NCBI GenBank assembly: GCA_963840275.1 | Contig: CAWIYK010000002.1 | Location: forward strand, 558,001 to 622,000 | Source of the DNA: Actinophytocola sp963840275 | Lineage (GTDB): Bacteria > Actinomycetota > Actinomycetes > Mycobacteriales > Pseudonocardiaceae | Reading direction: 5' to 3' | DNA: 64,000 bases | In this document: piece after piece, positions 1-7,590 of the stretch | Numbering within the stretch: position 1 is the first letter of the stretch | How the letters are laid out: every line of letters starts with the position of its first letter | The notes under the pieces: model-generated | Databases searched by the model: none | Seen by the model: only the letters and a program-made list of their open reading frames with translations | Told to the model about the DNA's origin: nothing | Translations under genes and position numbers: made by a program

Positions 1-533
1 TGTTGGCGCTGATGCTGCTGATCGAGGCACGCAGGACGGCTCGCACCCGGGCCGACGGCAGCCTCGTCCCGCTGGCCGAGCAGGACCACACCCGGTGGCG
101 TCGCGAGTCGATCGCCGAGGGCATCGCGTTGATCAGCGAGATGCTGCCGCGCGCCCGGCTCGGCCCGTACCAGCTGCAGGCGGCCATCGCCGCCGTCCAC
201 GCGGAGGCCGCCCGCGCCGAGGACACCGACTGGCCGCAGATCCTCGGCCTGTACCGCCTGCTGGCGAACTTCGACCCGAACCCGATCGTGACGCTCAACG
301 AGGCGGTCGCGGCGGCGATGGTCCACGGCCCGGAGGCGGGCCTCGCGCTGCTCGCGCCCCTGGACGACCAGCTGTCGGGTCATCACCGCCTGCACGCGGT
401 GCGCGCGCACCTGCACGAGATGGCCGGCGACCGCGACGCCGCCGTAGCGGGCTACCGGAAGGCCGCCACGTTGACGACGAGCATCCCGGAGCAGCAGTAC
501 CTGCACGCGTGCGCCGCGCGCCTCACGGGCTGA
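1..533 (+). CDS. ECF42-type RNA polymerase sigma factor, C-terminal part (cut by window start)
   Basis: The reading frame is open from the first base and ends at 533, so the N-terminal sigma-2 and sigma-4 regions lie outside the window. The visible 177 residues are the helical, TPR-like C-terminal extension typical of ECF42 sigma factors: LVPLAEQDHTRW, then GPYQLQAAIAAVHAEA, TDWPQILGLYRLL and NPIVTLNEAVAAAMV. In this family the extension is thought to modulate the sigma factor in place of a classical anti-sigma protein. The gene converges on the P450 gene with a gap of about 50 bp. The family call is firm; the target genes are unknown. Confidence 0.9.
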   Translation, partial: LALMLLIEARRTARTRADGSLVPLAEQDHTRWRRESIAEGIALISEMLPRARLGPYQLQAAIAAVHAEAARAEDTDWPQILGLYRLLANFDPNPIVTLNEAVAAAMVHGPEAGLALLAPLDDQLSGHHRLHAVRAHLHEMAGDRDAAVAGYRKAATLTTSIPEQQYLHACAARLTG

Positions 534-582
534 GGGCGCCTCCGGCCGAGCCCAGGTCAGCCGACCGCGTCGCCAGCGCTCC

Positions 583-1773
583 TCACTCGGTGAAGGTCAC
601 CGGCAGCGTGCGTAGGCCTCGGATCACGAACTCGTCCCTGCGTGCCGGCTCCTCGGCCAACCGCAGCCCCGGCAGCCGCGCCGCCAGCGCCTCGAGCGCC
701 GCCGCGATCTCCACCCGTGCCAGCGGCGCGCCGACGCAGTAGTGGATGCCCGCGCCGAAGCCGAGGTGCGCGTTCGGCGTGCGCCCGATGTCCAGGCGGT
801 CCGGCGACTCGAACACCAGCGGGTCGCGCGCCGCCGCGCCGAGCAGCGCCGCGATCCGGTCGCCCGGCGCCAGCTCGTACCCGGCCACCGTCGTCGCCGA
901 GACCGCGGTCCGCTCGAACAGCTGCAGCGGCGAGTCGAACCGGATCAGCTCCTCGACCGCCGTCGGCAGCAGCTCGGGCGACGCCACCAGCCGCGACCAC
1001 TCCGACCGGTGCGTCAGCAGCGCGAACATCCCGTTGCCGATCACGTTCACGGTCGCCTCGTGGCCGGCCATCAGCAGCAGCACGGCGGTCCCGACCAACT
1101 CGTCGTCGGTCAGCCGGTCACCACCGTCGCGCACCGAGACCAGGTCGCTGATCAGGTCGTCGCCCGGCGCGGTGGCCCGGTCGGCGGCGAGCGCGCGCAG
1201 GTACGACACGAACTCGGCGGACGCGGCCTCGGCGGCCGCCGCCTGGTCGGCCGGCAACCCGTACTCGTACATCTTCACGATCGCGTTCGACCACGGCTGC
1301 AGCCGGGACCGGTCCGCCGCCGGCACCCCGAGCAGCTCGGCGATGACCTCGACGGGCAGCGGCGCGGCGAGGTGCGTCAGCAGGTCGGCGGACCCGTCGG
1401 CCCGGACGGCGGCCGCGAGCGAGTCGACCATCCGCCCCGCGAGGTCGCGCACCCACGGCCGCAGCCGCTCGGTGTGCCCGCGCCCGAACGCGGCCGCGAT
1501 CAGCCGCCGCAGCCGCGTGTGCCGGGGCGGCTCGTTCTCCAGCAACGAGTTCCGGTGCAGCAGGTTGAACGCGGCGAACGCCTCGACCGGCTCCTTGTCC
1601 GTCCACAGCCGGCCGGCGGACCGGTCGCGCAGCACCTCGGAGCACGCCGCGTGCGACACCGCCACCGCGAGCCCCATGCCGTCGTGGAAGTGCACGGCGC
1701 CGCGTTCCCGCAGCGCCGCGAACGCCGGGTACGGATCGGCCAGAAACGCCGGGTCACGAGGGTCGAAGACCAT
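583..1773 (-). CDS. Cytochrome P450
   Basis: This 396-residue soluble class I P450 is of normal bacterial length. The I-helix oxygen-binding motif AGHEA is at about 236-240, the K-helix ExxR (EELIR) at about 274-278, and the heme loop FGAGIHYCVGAPLA puts the heme-ligand cysteine at about 346. It should hydroxylate or epoxidise a small lipophilic molecule with electrons from a ferredoxin. No ferredoxin or biosynthetic cluster is adjacent, so the substrate cannot be inferred. The start codon lies only 25 bp from the start of the divergent phosphodiesterase, so both genes must have very short or absent leaders. Confidence 0.93.
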   Translation of the reverse strand: MVFDPRDPAFLADPYPAFAALRERGAVHFHDGMGLAVAVSHAACSEVLRDRSAGRLWTDKEPVEAFAAFNLLHRNSLLENEPPRHTRLRRLIAAAFGRGHTERLRPWVRDLAGRMVDSLAAAVRADGSADLLTHLAAPLPVEVIAELLGVPAADRSRLQPWSNAIVKMYEYGLPADQAAAAEAASAEFVSYLRALAADRATAPGDDLISDLVSVRDGGDRLTDDELVGTAVLLLMAGHEATVNVIGNGMFALLTHRSEWSRLVASPELLPTAVEELIRFDSPLQLFERTAVSATTVAGYELAPGDRIAALLGAAARDPLVFESPDRLDIGRTPNAHLGFGAGIHYCVGAPLARVEIAAALEALAARLPGLRLAEEPARRDEFVIRGLRTLPVTFTE

Positions 1774-1798
1774 GTGGTGACGGTATCCGTTCTATGCG

Positions 1799-2614
1799 AT
1801 GATCCCCGCCGTGCAGCCCGCTGTCGTCGCGCACCGGGGAGCTTCCGCGCACCGCGCGGAGCACACCGTGGCCGCTTACGCACTTGCGATCGAACAGGGC
1901 GCGGACGGGCTCGAGTGCGACGTCCGCCTCACCCGCGACGGTCACCTGGTGTGTGTTCACGACCGCCGCGTCGACCGCACGTCGAGCGGCCGCGGCGTCG
2001 TGTCCACCCTCACCCTCGACCGACTGTCCCAACTGGACTACGGCAGCTGGAACGCGGCGATGCCGGAACACGCGGACGATCTGGTCCGGCAGCCGTCGTG
2101 GACGCCCGACCCGGACGAGCGCGGTGTGCTCACCCTCGAGTCCCTGCTGGACCTCGTCGCGGACTCGCCGAGCACCACCCTGTTCGTCGAGACCAAGCAC
2201 CCGGTCCGCTACGGCGGCCTCGTCGAGGCGAAGCTCGTCGCGCTGCTGCGCCGTTACGGCATGGCCCGCCCGAAGTCCAAAGAGGACTCTCAGGTCGTGG
2301 TGATGTCGTTCTCCTCGCGGGCGGTGCGCCGGGTGCGTGAGCACTCCGAGTCGCTGCCGACCGTGCTCCTGCTGGAGAACCTGTCGGTGGCCCGCTGGGA
2401 CGGCGCGCTCCCGCCCTACGCCGACTACACCGGCCCCGGCGTGCGCCTGCTGCGCAGCGACCCGGACTACGTCGCGCGCGCGGCGTCGTTCGGGCACGAC
2501 ACGTACACCTGGACGGTCGACGACCCGGCCGACGTGGAGCTGTGCCGGCGCCTCGGCGTCCGCTACCTCGCGACGAACTCCCCGGTCACCACCCGCACAC
2601 TGCTCAACCGGTAG
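1799..2614 (+). CDS. glpQ: Glycerophosphodiester phosphodiesterase
   Basis: This 271-residue GDPD-family TIM barrel hydrolyses glycerophosphodiesters to glycerol 3-phosphate and an alcohol. The N-terminal catalytic motif VVAHRGASAHRAEHT corresponds to the family HRG...PENT signature, with AEHT replacing PENT. It is followed by the metal-binding stretch LECDVRLTRDGHLVCVHD and a C-terminal TWTVDDPADVELCRRLGV typical of the fold. No signal peptide is visible, so it is probably cytoplasmic. It corresponds in position to glpQ1 (Rv3842c) next to bfrB in M. tuberculosis. A GTG at 1811 is an alternative start. Confidence 0.92.
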   Translation: MIPAVQPAVVAHRGASAHRAEHTVAAYALAIEQGADGLECDVRLTRDGHLVCVHDRRVDRTSSGRGVVSTLTLDRLSQLDYGSWNAAMPEHADDLVRQPSWTPDPDERGVLTLESLLDLVADSPSTTLFVETKHPVRYGGLVEAKLVALLRRYGMARPKSKEDSQVVVMSFSSRAVRRVREHSESLPTVLLLENLSVARWDGALPPYADYTGPGVRLLRSDPDYVARAASFGHDTYTWTVDDPADVELCRRLGVRYLATNSPVTTRTLLNR

Positions 2615-2625
2615 CGTCTTGCGCC

Positions 2626-3573
2626 ATGGCCAAGCGTTCCGCGGTGAAAAGCGCGAAGAAGACCACGACCGACGGCATCAACCCGCGGCAGGCCTGCCCG
2701 TGTGGTTCCGGCAAGCGGTACAAGGCGTGCCACGGCTTGTCCGGCGGTCCCGTCGAGGTGCCCGTCGCCCGCCCGTTCGACGGCCTCGCCGGTGAGTGCG
2801 AGCTGATCGCGCTGCGCGAGTTCGTGCCGTCGGCGACCGCCGCGCTGGCCCTGTCGGTCAAGACCGAGCGCACGGTCACCCTCGCGACGGTGCTGCCCAT
2901 GGCCGCCGCCGGCCTGGTCCGCGCGGACGGCTCGGCGTTTCTCGGCCTGCAGGTGCAGACCCGCTCGAGCGACGTCAGCCGCGACCTGGCCCGCGCGCTG
3001 CGCTGGACCCTCGACGCGGAGCCGGGCGAGGTGCTGCCGGTGGTCGGCCCGGAGACCGAGGAAGGCGACCGCGAGCGACTGCAGGACATGCTCGACCCCA
3101 AGGCGACCATCGAGCCGACGCTGCACGAGGACTTCGGGTGGTGGCTCCCGGAAGGTGAGGAGCCGACCGGCGAGGTCGCGCTGTCCCTGGAGCGCGCGAA
3201 CACCGCGATCATGCCGACCGAGCGCATCGGCCCGGCCGCGTACTGGGTCGACGCGGGCGACCGCGCGCACCTGCGCTGGGTGCGGCCCGAATCGGAGGAG
3301 CAGCTGCTGTTCGCGCTGGCCCGACTGTCGGCCCGCGGCGAGCTGGGCCTCGGCGAGGGCTCGCGCTACGCGGGCTCGTTCCGTGCGCACGGCCTGCTGG
3401 TGCCGGTGTGGGACCTCGACCGCGAGCAGCACGCCCGCGAGTGGACCAAGCCGGCGGAGACCCTCGGCGAACGCCTCGACGCGGCACTGGCCTCCCTCGA
3501 GAAGGAGCCGCTGACCAGCGACGAGCGCCGCGCCCGCGACGGCCTGATCGGCCGCCAGGTGACGATCCGCTAG
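2626..3573 (+). CDS. DUF5926 family protein with SEC-C zinc motif
   Basis: A 315-residue cytoplasmic protein starting MAKRSAVKSAKK. Residues around 20-40 form a SEC-C type zinc-binding motif, NPRQACPCGSGKRYKACHG, of the kind found at the C-terminus of SecA and in many stand-alone proteins. The remainder is acidic and matches what I recall of the actinobacterial DUF5926 family. The ATG at 2626 was chosen because it gives the lysine-rich start and lies just after the upstream stop. The molecular function is not known. It follows the phosphodiesterase by 11 bp and is probably co-transcribed with it. Confidence 0.85.
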   Translation: MAKRSAVKSAKKTTTDGINPRQACPCGSGKRYKACHGLSGGPVEVPVARPFDGLAGECELIALREFVPSATAALALSVKTERTVTLATVLPMAAAGLVRADGSAFLGLQVQTRSSDVSRDLARALRWTLDAEPGEVLPVVGPETEEGDRERLQDMLDPKATIEPTLHEDFGWWLPEGEEPTGEVALSLERANTAIMPTERIGPAAYWVDAGDRAHLRWVRPESEEQLLFALARLSARGELGLGEGSRYAGSFRAHGLLVPVWDLDREQHAREWTKPAETLGERLDAALASLEKEPLTSDERRARDGLIGRQVTIR

Positions 3574-4023
3574 ACCCGGGTCGCCTCCGGCCCCCGGAAT
3601 CCAGCCTACGGCCGAGGATCGACGGAAACCCCTCGCCGAAGCCGACCCTGTGGACAACCGGGCCGGCTGTGGACAACTCCGCCTCCCAGCCCCTCAGTCA
3701 CCGGAACCTGTCGGCCCCCGCTGGCAGACTTGACTCCGGGGGCCGGAGGCCAGCCGGGGTGCCGGCACCACACACCAGCGGCTCGCCGAATGTGCACGCC
3801 GCGTGCTCGCATATGCGCAGGTAGCGCCCGCGGCCCGATAGTCTGCGGTGCTCGTCGCGGGATCTCAGGCAACGCCGAGGCAACCTGTGGCGTCTCGGGA
3901 GCGTGCTTCACACGTCGGCGGTCTTTCCCAGCCGCCCGCGGAGGGAGGCATGTCGTGTCCACGCTGGGGCCGGTCGTCACCGTGCACCGGCGTTCGGACC
4001 TTGGGGGAAGAGGGGCCACGGCG
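3574..4023. other. Intergenic region with long inverted repeat and a DnaA-box-like pair
   Basis: No convincing gene is present in these 450 bp. Perfect 16-bp arms at 3583-3598 (GCCTCCGGCCCCCGGA) and 3735-3750 (its reverse complement) enclose two TTGTCCACA-type sites. The region ends with the ribosome-binding stretch of the downstream sigma factor. Confidence 0.6.
3649..3676 (-). promoter_or_regulatory. Pair of DnaA-box-like sites, 19 bp apart
   Basis: TGTGGACAA occurs at 3649-3657 and again at 3668-3676. On the minus strand both read TTGTCCACA, the DnaA box consensus of high-GC actinomycetes. The 19-bp start-to-start spacing is the same as in the repeats at 7294 and 23508. The match is seen in sequence; binding is inferred. 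Confidence 0.5.
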
Positions 4024-4506
4024 GTGGAGGATTTCGCTGAGTTCGTTCGGCAGGCACTGCCGGGCCTGCTCCGGTACGGCCACATGCTCACCGGCAACCC
4101 GCACGACGCGGCGGATCTCGTGCAGACCGTCCTCGAGAAGCTCGGCGCGCGCTGGTCGTCCATCGTGCGCAACACCGGCGACCCGGTCGCCTACGCCAAG
4201 AAGGCCATGGCGAACAGCCACATCAGCCGTTGGCGGCGCACGCGGCGGGAAAGCCTGATCGCCGACCTCCCCGACGTCACGGCCGTGACCGACGTCGACC
4301 GGTTCGACAACGAGCCGCTGTGGGACGCGCTGCGGGGACTGCCGCCGAGACAACGCGCGGTCATGGTCATGCGGTACTACGAGGAGATGTCGGAGGCGGA
4401 GATCGCGGATGTCCTGGGGGTCAGCCGCGGCACCGTCAAGAGCCAGGCGAGCAAGGCGATGGCGACCTTGCGGACAAGACTCGGCACGTCGGTGGGAGGG
4501 TCGTGA
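4024..4506 (+). CDS. SigE-family ECF RNA polymerase sigma factor
   Basis: A 160-residue group 4 sigma factor. Region 2 includes LRYGHMLTGNPHDAADLVQTVLEKL, and region 4 includes LPPRQRAVMVMRYYEEMSEAEIADVLGVSRGTVKSQ with its helix-turn-helix. The GTG at 4024 was chosen because a GGGGGAAGAGGGG purine run lies about 7 bp upstream and the protein then begins VEDFAEFVRQALPG, as relatives do. It is followed after 52 bp by a membrane protein that is probably its co-regulator. A paralogous cassette lies at 36472-37885. Confidence 0.9.
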   Translation: MEDFAEFVRQALPGLLRYGHMLTGNPHDAADLVQTVLEKLGARWSSIVRNTGDPVAYAKKAMANSHISRWRRTRRESLIADLPDVTAVTDVDRFDNEPLWDALRGLPPRQRAVMVMRYYEEMSEAEIADVLGVSRGTVKSQASKAMATLRTRLGTSVGGS

Positions 4507-4558
4507 CCCATGCTTCCCACCGATGACCACCGGGACAGGACGCGCGAGGAGGTGAGTC

Positions 4559-5389
4559 GTGGAGCTCGATGACGAGCTGCGGCGGATGTTCGCCGAGGCC
4601 GGCGATCGGTTGGACGTACCCGTCCGGCCGGAAACCGAACAGCTGATCGTGGCGGGCGCGCGCCGAGTGCGGCGGCGTCGGATCGCGACCGCCGCCGCCG
4701 GTGGCGCCGCCGCGGTCGTGGCGGTCGTCCTCGGCGGCATCGCGCTGGCCGGGGGCACCCCGGACGCCATGCCACCGGCCACGAAAGAGCTGTCGCCGAG
4801 CAGCCAGACGTCGACGGTGGCGAGCAGCACGACGTCGTCGGTGCCGTCGACGACGACACAGCAGCCGCAGAACAACAGCACGCAGACGAACGAGCAGCCG
4901 AAGGGCGAGACCACACAGCCCCAGCTGAGCGATCGGGTCGACCCGCCGCCGGTACTCGGCTTCGAGGTGCTCGGCCCGACCGGCATCCGCTCGCTGCAAC
5001 TCGACCAGTCACTGGACTCGGCGGATCTGACCGGGATGCTCGGCGCCACGAACGACACCGACAACGGCTACGGCTGTCTCCAGCATTCGCTGCTGCTCGA
5101 CGGCAGTCCTGCCGGGTTCGTCTACGTCTCCTCCGCTGCGGGTGGCAGCAAGGTGGAGGCGATCGCCTCCGACATCGTGGAGACCCCGGAGGGGGTCGGC
5201 GCGGGGTGGACGCTCAAGCAGGTCATGGCGGTCTACCCGGACGTCGACGAGGAGTTCGCCGCGAACAACGGCCGAGGGCTCGCGGCCGTGCCGGGCAACT
5301 CGGACGCGCGCTACCGTCTCGCCTTCAACCCGGCCGGTGTGGTCACCGGTGTCACCCTGCAGAACTCGACGCAGCCCTGCTACGAGTAG
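4559..5389 (+). CDS. Single-pass membrane protein paired with the sigma factor (putative anti-sigma or co-regulator)
   Basis: This 276-residue protein has a short cytoplasmic N-terminus ending in the basic stretch ARRVRRRRIATAA and one transmembrane helix at about 45-65. A Ser/Thr/Gln-rich linker (about 75-125) leads to an extracytoplasmic domain of unknown fold with two cysteines (YGCLQ and QPCYE). The GTG start has GGAGGTGAG just upstream. It carries no classical zinc anti-sigma motif. The gene order and topology match the pair at 36472-37885, which supports a sensing or anti-sigma role, but this is inference. Confidence 0.7.
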   Translation: MELDDELRRMFAEAGDRLDVPVRPETEQLIVAGARRVRRRRIATAAAGGAAAVVAVVLGGIALAGGTPDAMPPATKELSPSSQTSTVASSTTSSVPSTTTQQPQNNSTQTNEQPKGETTQPQLSDRVDPPPVLGFEVLGPTGIRSLQLDQSLDSADLTGMLGATNDTDNGYGCLQHSLLLDGSPAGFVYVSSAAGGSKVEAIASDIVETPEGVGAGWTLKQVMAVYPDVDEEFAANNGRGLAAVPGNSDARYRLAFNPAGVVTGVTLQNSTQPCYE

Positions 5390-5411
5390 CGGGACTGCGT
5401 CGTACGTCGTC

Positions 5412-5957
5412 CTACAGCTTGCCGCCGGCCGTGCGCGGGGCGAGCGGGTCGTCGCCCACTTCGCCGACCGACTCGCGGGCGAGGTAGTTCTCCACGTCGA
5501 ACAGGTTGCCGTTGGCCCGGCGCACCACGTTCAGCAGCGTGGTCATCTGGGCCACCTCCTCGACCTGCTCCTTGAGGAACCACTGCATGAACTGCTCGCC
5601 CTTGTAGTCGTCCTCGTCGCGGGCGATCTTGGCGAGGTTGATGATCTCGTCGGTGACGTCCTTCTCCTGCTTCAAGGCGAGCGCGATCAGGTCGGAGGGC
5701 TCGGCGAAATCGTTGCGCACCTCGTCCACGCCGGGAATTGCGGCCGGGAGGTCGTTGTCGAGCAGGTACTGCACGATCATCATCGCGTGGTTTCGCTCTT
5801 CCAGCGACTGGCGGTAGAAGTGCTTCGCGAGCTGCGGCAGGTCCTGGCCGTCGAACCAGACCGCCACGGCGACGTACTGCTGCGACGCGGTGAACTCGTG
5901 CCGCACCTGCTCCTGGAGCATCGAGTGGAACTTTGAGAGGGTGCTCGTCTTCGCCAT
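5412..5957 (-). CDS. bfrB: Ferritin (bacterial non-heme, BfrB type)
   Basis: A 181-residue ferritin that oxidises Fe(II) and stores iron as a mineral core in a 24-subunit shell. Ferroxidase ligands are visible in QEQVRHEFTASQQYVAVAVWF and LEERNHAMMIVQYLLDN, with further helices QEKDVTDEIINLA and EQFMQWFLKEQVEEVAQM. Tandem IdeR/DmdR-like boxes lie about 50-90 bp upstream. In M. tuberculosis, tandem boxes at bfrB mediate activation by iron-loaded IdeR, so iron-replete induction is the likely regulation here. Its position relative to glpQ matches the mycobacterial order. Confidence 0.95.
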   Translation of the reverse strand: MAKTSTLSKFHSMLQEQVRHEFTASQQYVAVAVWFDGQDLPQLAKHFYRQSLEERNHAMMIVQYLLDNDLPAAIPGVDEVRNDFAEPSDLIALALKQEKDVTDEIINLAKIARDEDDYKGEQFMQWFLKEQVEEVAQMTTLLNVVRRANGNLFDVENYLARESVGEVGDDPLAPRTAGGKL

Positions 5958-6005
5958 GAATTAGATAATACGCAGGAATCGCATTCCGTGCAATTTAACG
6001 CGCAT

Positions 6006-6024
6006 TTAGGCAAGCCTATCTAAA
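6006..6024 (-). promoter_or_regulatory. IdeR/DmdR iron box 1 upstream of ferritin
   Basis: TTAGGCAAGCCTATCTAAA matches 14 of 19 positions of the IdeR/DtxR consensus TTAGGTTAGSCTAACCTAA. It lies 49 bp upstream of the ferritin start. Confidence 0.8.
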
Positions 6025-6030
6025 TGCAAT

Positions 6031-6049
6031 TCAGGTAAGGCATTCCTAA
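6031..6049 (-). promoter_or_regulatory. IdeR/DmdR iron box 2 upstream of ferritin
   Basis: TCAGGTAAGGCATTCCTAA matches about 14 of 19 consensus positions and sits 25 bp from box 1. A tandem arrangement is typical of activated bfrB promoters. It could also influence the divergent acetyltransferase gene. Confidence 0.75.
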
Positions 6050-6137
6050 CGGTGCGGGCGGGTGCCGTGGGGCCCGCCCGCACCGGCTCGCGGTAAACCG
6101 CGTTGCAGAAGGGATGCCGGCCGTCGAACATGGTGCG

Positions 6138-7286
6138 ATGGCCGGCACCTTCACCTTTCCCCACGACGTCCCGACGATCTCCGACGGCGAGGTCACCCTC
6201 CGTGCGCACGCGCTGTCCGATGTGGACGAGATGGTGGTCCAATGCACGGACCCCGAGTCCATCCGGTGGACGACCGTGCCCGTGCCGTTCGAGCGCGCCA
6301 ACGCGGTCTCGTACGTCGCCGAGGCCGTGCCGGGCGGCTGGTACGCCCGCAAGGATCTCGGGTTCGCGATCGAGGCGCCGCACGCCGACGGGGTGCGCAG
6401 GTTCTCCGGGTCCATCTCGTTGCGGCCGATGGAGGAGGGCATCGCGGAGCTCGCGTTCGGGCTGCACCCGGGCGCGCGGGGTCGGGGCGTGTGCAACCGG
6501 GCCGTGAAGCTGTTGCTGGACTGGGGTTTCCGGCAGCCGGACATCGAGGTGGTGGTCTGGTACGCGCACGTCGGGAACTGGGCGTCGTGGCGGGTGGCGT
6601 GGGCCAACGGCTTCAGCTTCGACGGCACGGTCAAGAAGTTGCTGCCCCAGCGCGGCAAACGCCTCGACTCGTGGTGCGGCTCGCTGCGCGCCGACGACAC
6701 CCGCGAGCCCAAGCACAAGTGGAACGTCCCGCCGGTGCTGGAGTCCGCCCGGCTGCGGCTACGCCCGGACCGCGACACCGACGCCGACCGCATGGGCGAG
6801 ATGCTCAACGACGAGCGCACCAGGAACTTCGTCGGCCGCACGCTGGCGGCACGGCAGTCCGACGGCGCGGACGCCATCCTGAGGGCGCGGGAGGGCGACG
6901 CCAGGGGCGACCGGTTCAACTGGTGCATCGCCGACGTGGACAGCGACAAGATGATCGGCCACATACAGCTGTTCAACCTCGAGGGCCTGGACGACACGTC
7001 GGCGGAGATCGGCTACATGGTGCACGCCGACTCCCGCGGCCAGGGCGTGCTGACGGAGGCGCTGACGATGATGGTCGAGTGGGCCTTCCGCCCGGTCGCC
7101 GAGGGCGGCCTCGGCAAACGCCGCCTGAGCCTCGGCACGGCGTCGGACAACAAGGCGTCCCGCCACGCGGCGGAGAAGGCGGGCTTCACCCACGTCGCGA
7201 CGGAACCTGAGGCCTTCCCGAGGTTCGACACCGGTTTCACCGACGAGGTGATCTACGCCCAGCTGAACCCCCTCTGGACCGAGTAG
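6138..7286 (+). CDS. Tandem GNAT acetyltransferase (two-domain)
   Basis: This 382-residue protein is built from two RimJ/RimL-like GNAT domains, about 10-190 and 200-380. Each has the acetyl-CoA loop region: ELAFGLHPGARGRGVCNRAVKLLL in the first and EIGYMVHADSRGQGVLTEALTMMVEWAF in the second. The second also has the late-strand motif LGTASDNKASRHAAEKAGF. Such proteins acetylate amino groups of proteins or small molecules; the substrate is not predictable. The ATG at 6138 gives the usual domain start, and an ATG at 6114 is an in-frame alternative directly after AGAAGGG, too close to act as its ribosome-binding site. Confidence 0.87.
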   Translation: MAGTFTFPHDVPTISDGEVTLRAHALSDVDEMVVQCTDPESIRWTTVPVPFERANAVSYVAEAVPGGWYARKDLGFAIEAPHADGVRRFSGSISLRPMEEGIAELAFGLHPGARGRGVCNRAVKLLLDWGFRQPDIEVVVWYAHVGNWASWRVAWANGFSFDGTVKKLLPQRGKRLDSWCGSLRADDTREPKHKWNVPPVLESARLRLRPDRDTDADRMGEMLNDERTRNFVGRTLAARQSDGADAILRAREGDARGDRFNWCIADVDSDKMIGHIQLFNLEGLDDTSAEIGYMVHADSRGQGVLTEALTMMVEWAFRPVAEGGLGKRRLSLGTASDNKASRHAAEKAGFTHVATEPEAFPRFDTGFTDEVIYAQLNPLWTE

Positions 7287-7293
7287 GCGCCAC

Positions 7294-7409
7294 CTGTCCA
7301 CAACCGCCCGAGTTGTCCACAGGCAAGATCCACATCCCCTTGCCTGTCGGTAGGCGCCGGTAGACTGGGCACTGGGCCGCCCCCGGGATCGGGTGGGGGA
7401 TGCATCGCG
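7294..7409 (+). repeat. Dispersed repeat, copy A (DnaA-box-like pair plus conserved tail)
   Basis: This copy begins with CTGTCCACA (7294-7302) and TTGTCCACA (7313-7321), then AGGCAAGATCCACATC, CCGGTAGACTGGGCACTGG, a GCCCCC/GGGGGC hairpin and TGCATCGCG. It aligns almost base for base with copy B at 23508-23623, and with copy C, inverted, at 29569-29666. It lies between the acetyltransferase and the end of arcA. Confidence 0.85.
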
Positions 7410-7590
7410 AGCGGTGTGTTCACGGGCGCGGGCGGTGGCTGGTCAAGCGCGGCCAGGCCATGCTCACGAGGGTCGGGCACCTCCGCCAGGTGATGACGCA
7501 GATCGGCCAACAGATCCGGACCGCTTCCGGATCCACGACTTGCCAGAACCCAGCCGGGAACGGATGGGATGGGGCGCCGCGCGCGAGCGG
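7410..7590. other. Intergenic remainder after repeat A
   Basis: I see no recognisable gene, terminator or repeat here. A 66-codon plus-strand frame exists but has no family resemblance and overlaps the repeat. Confidence 0.4.
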
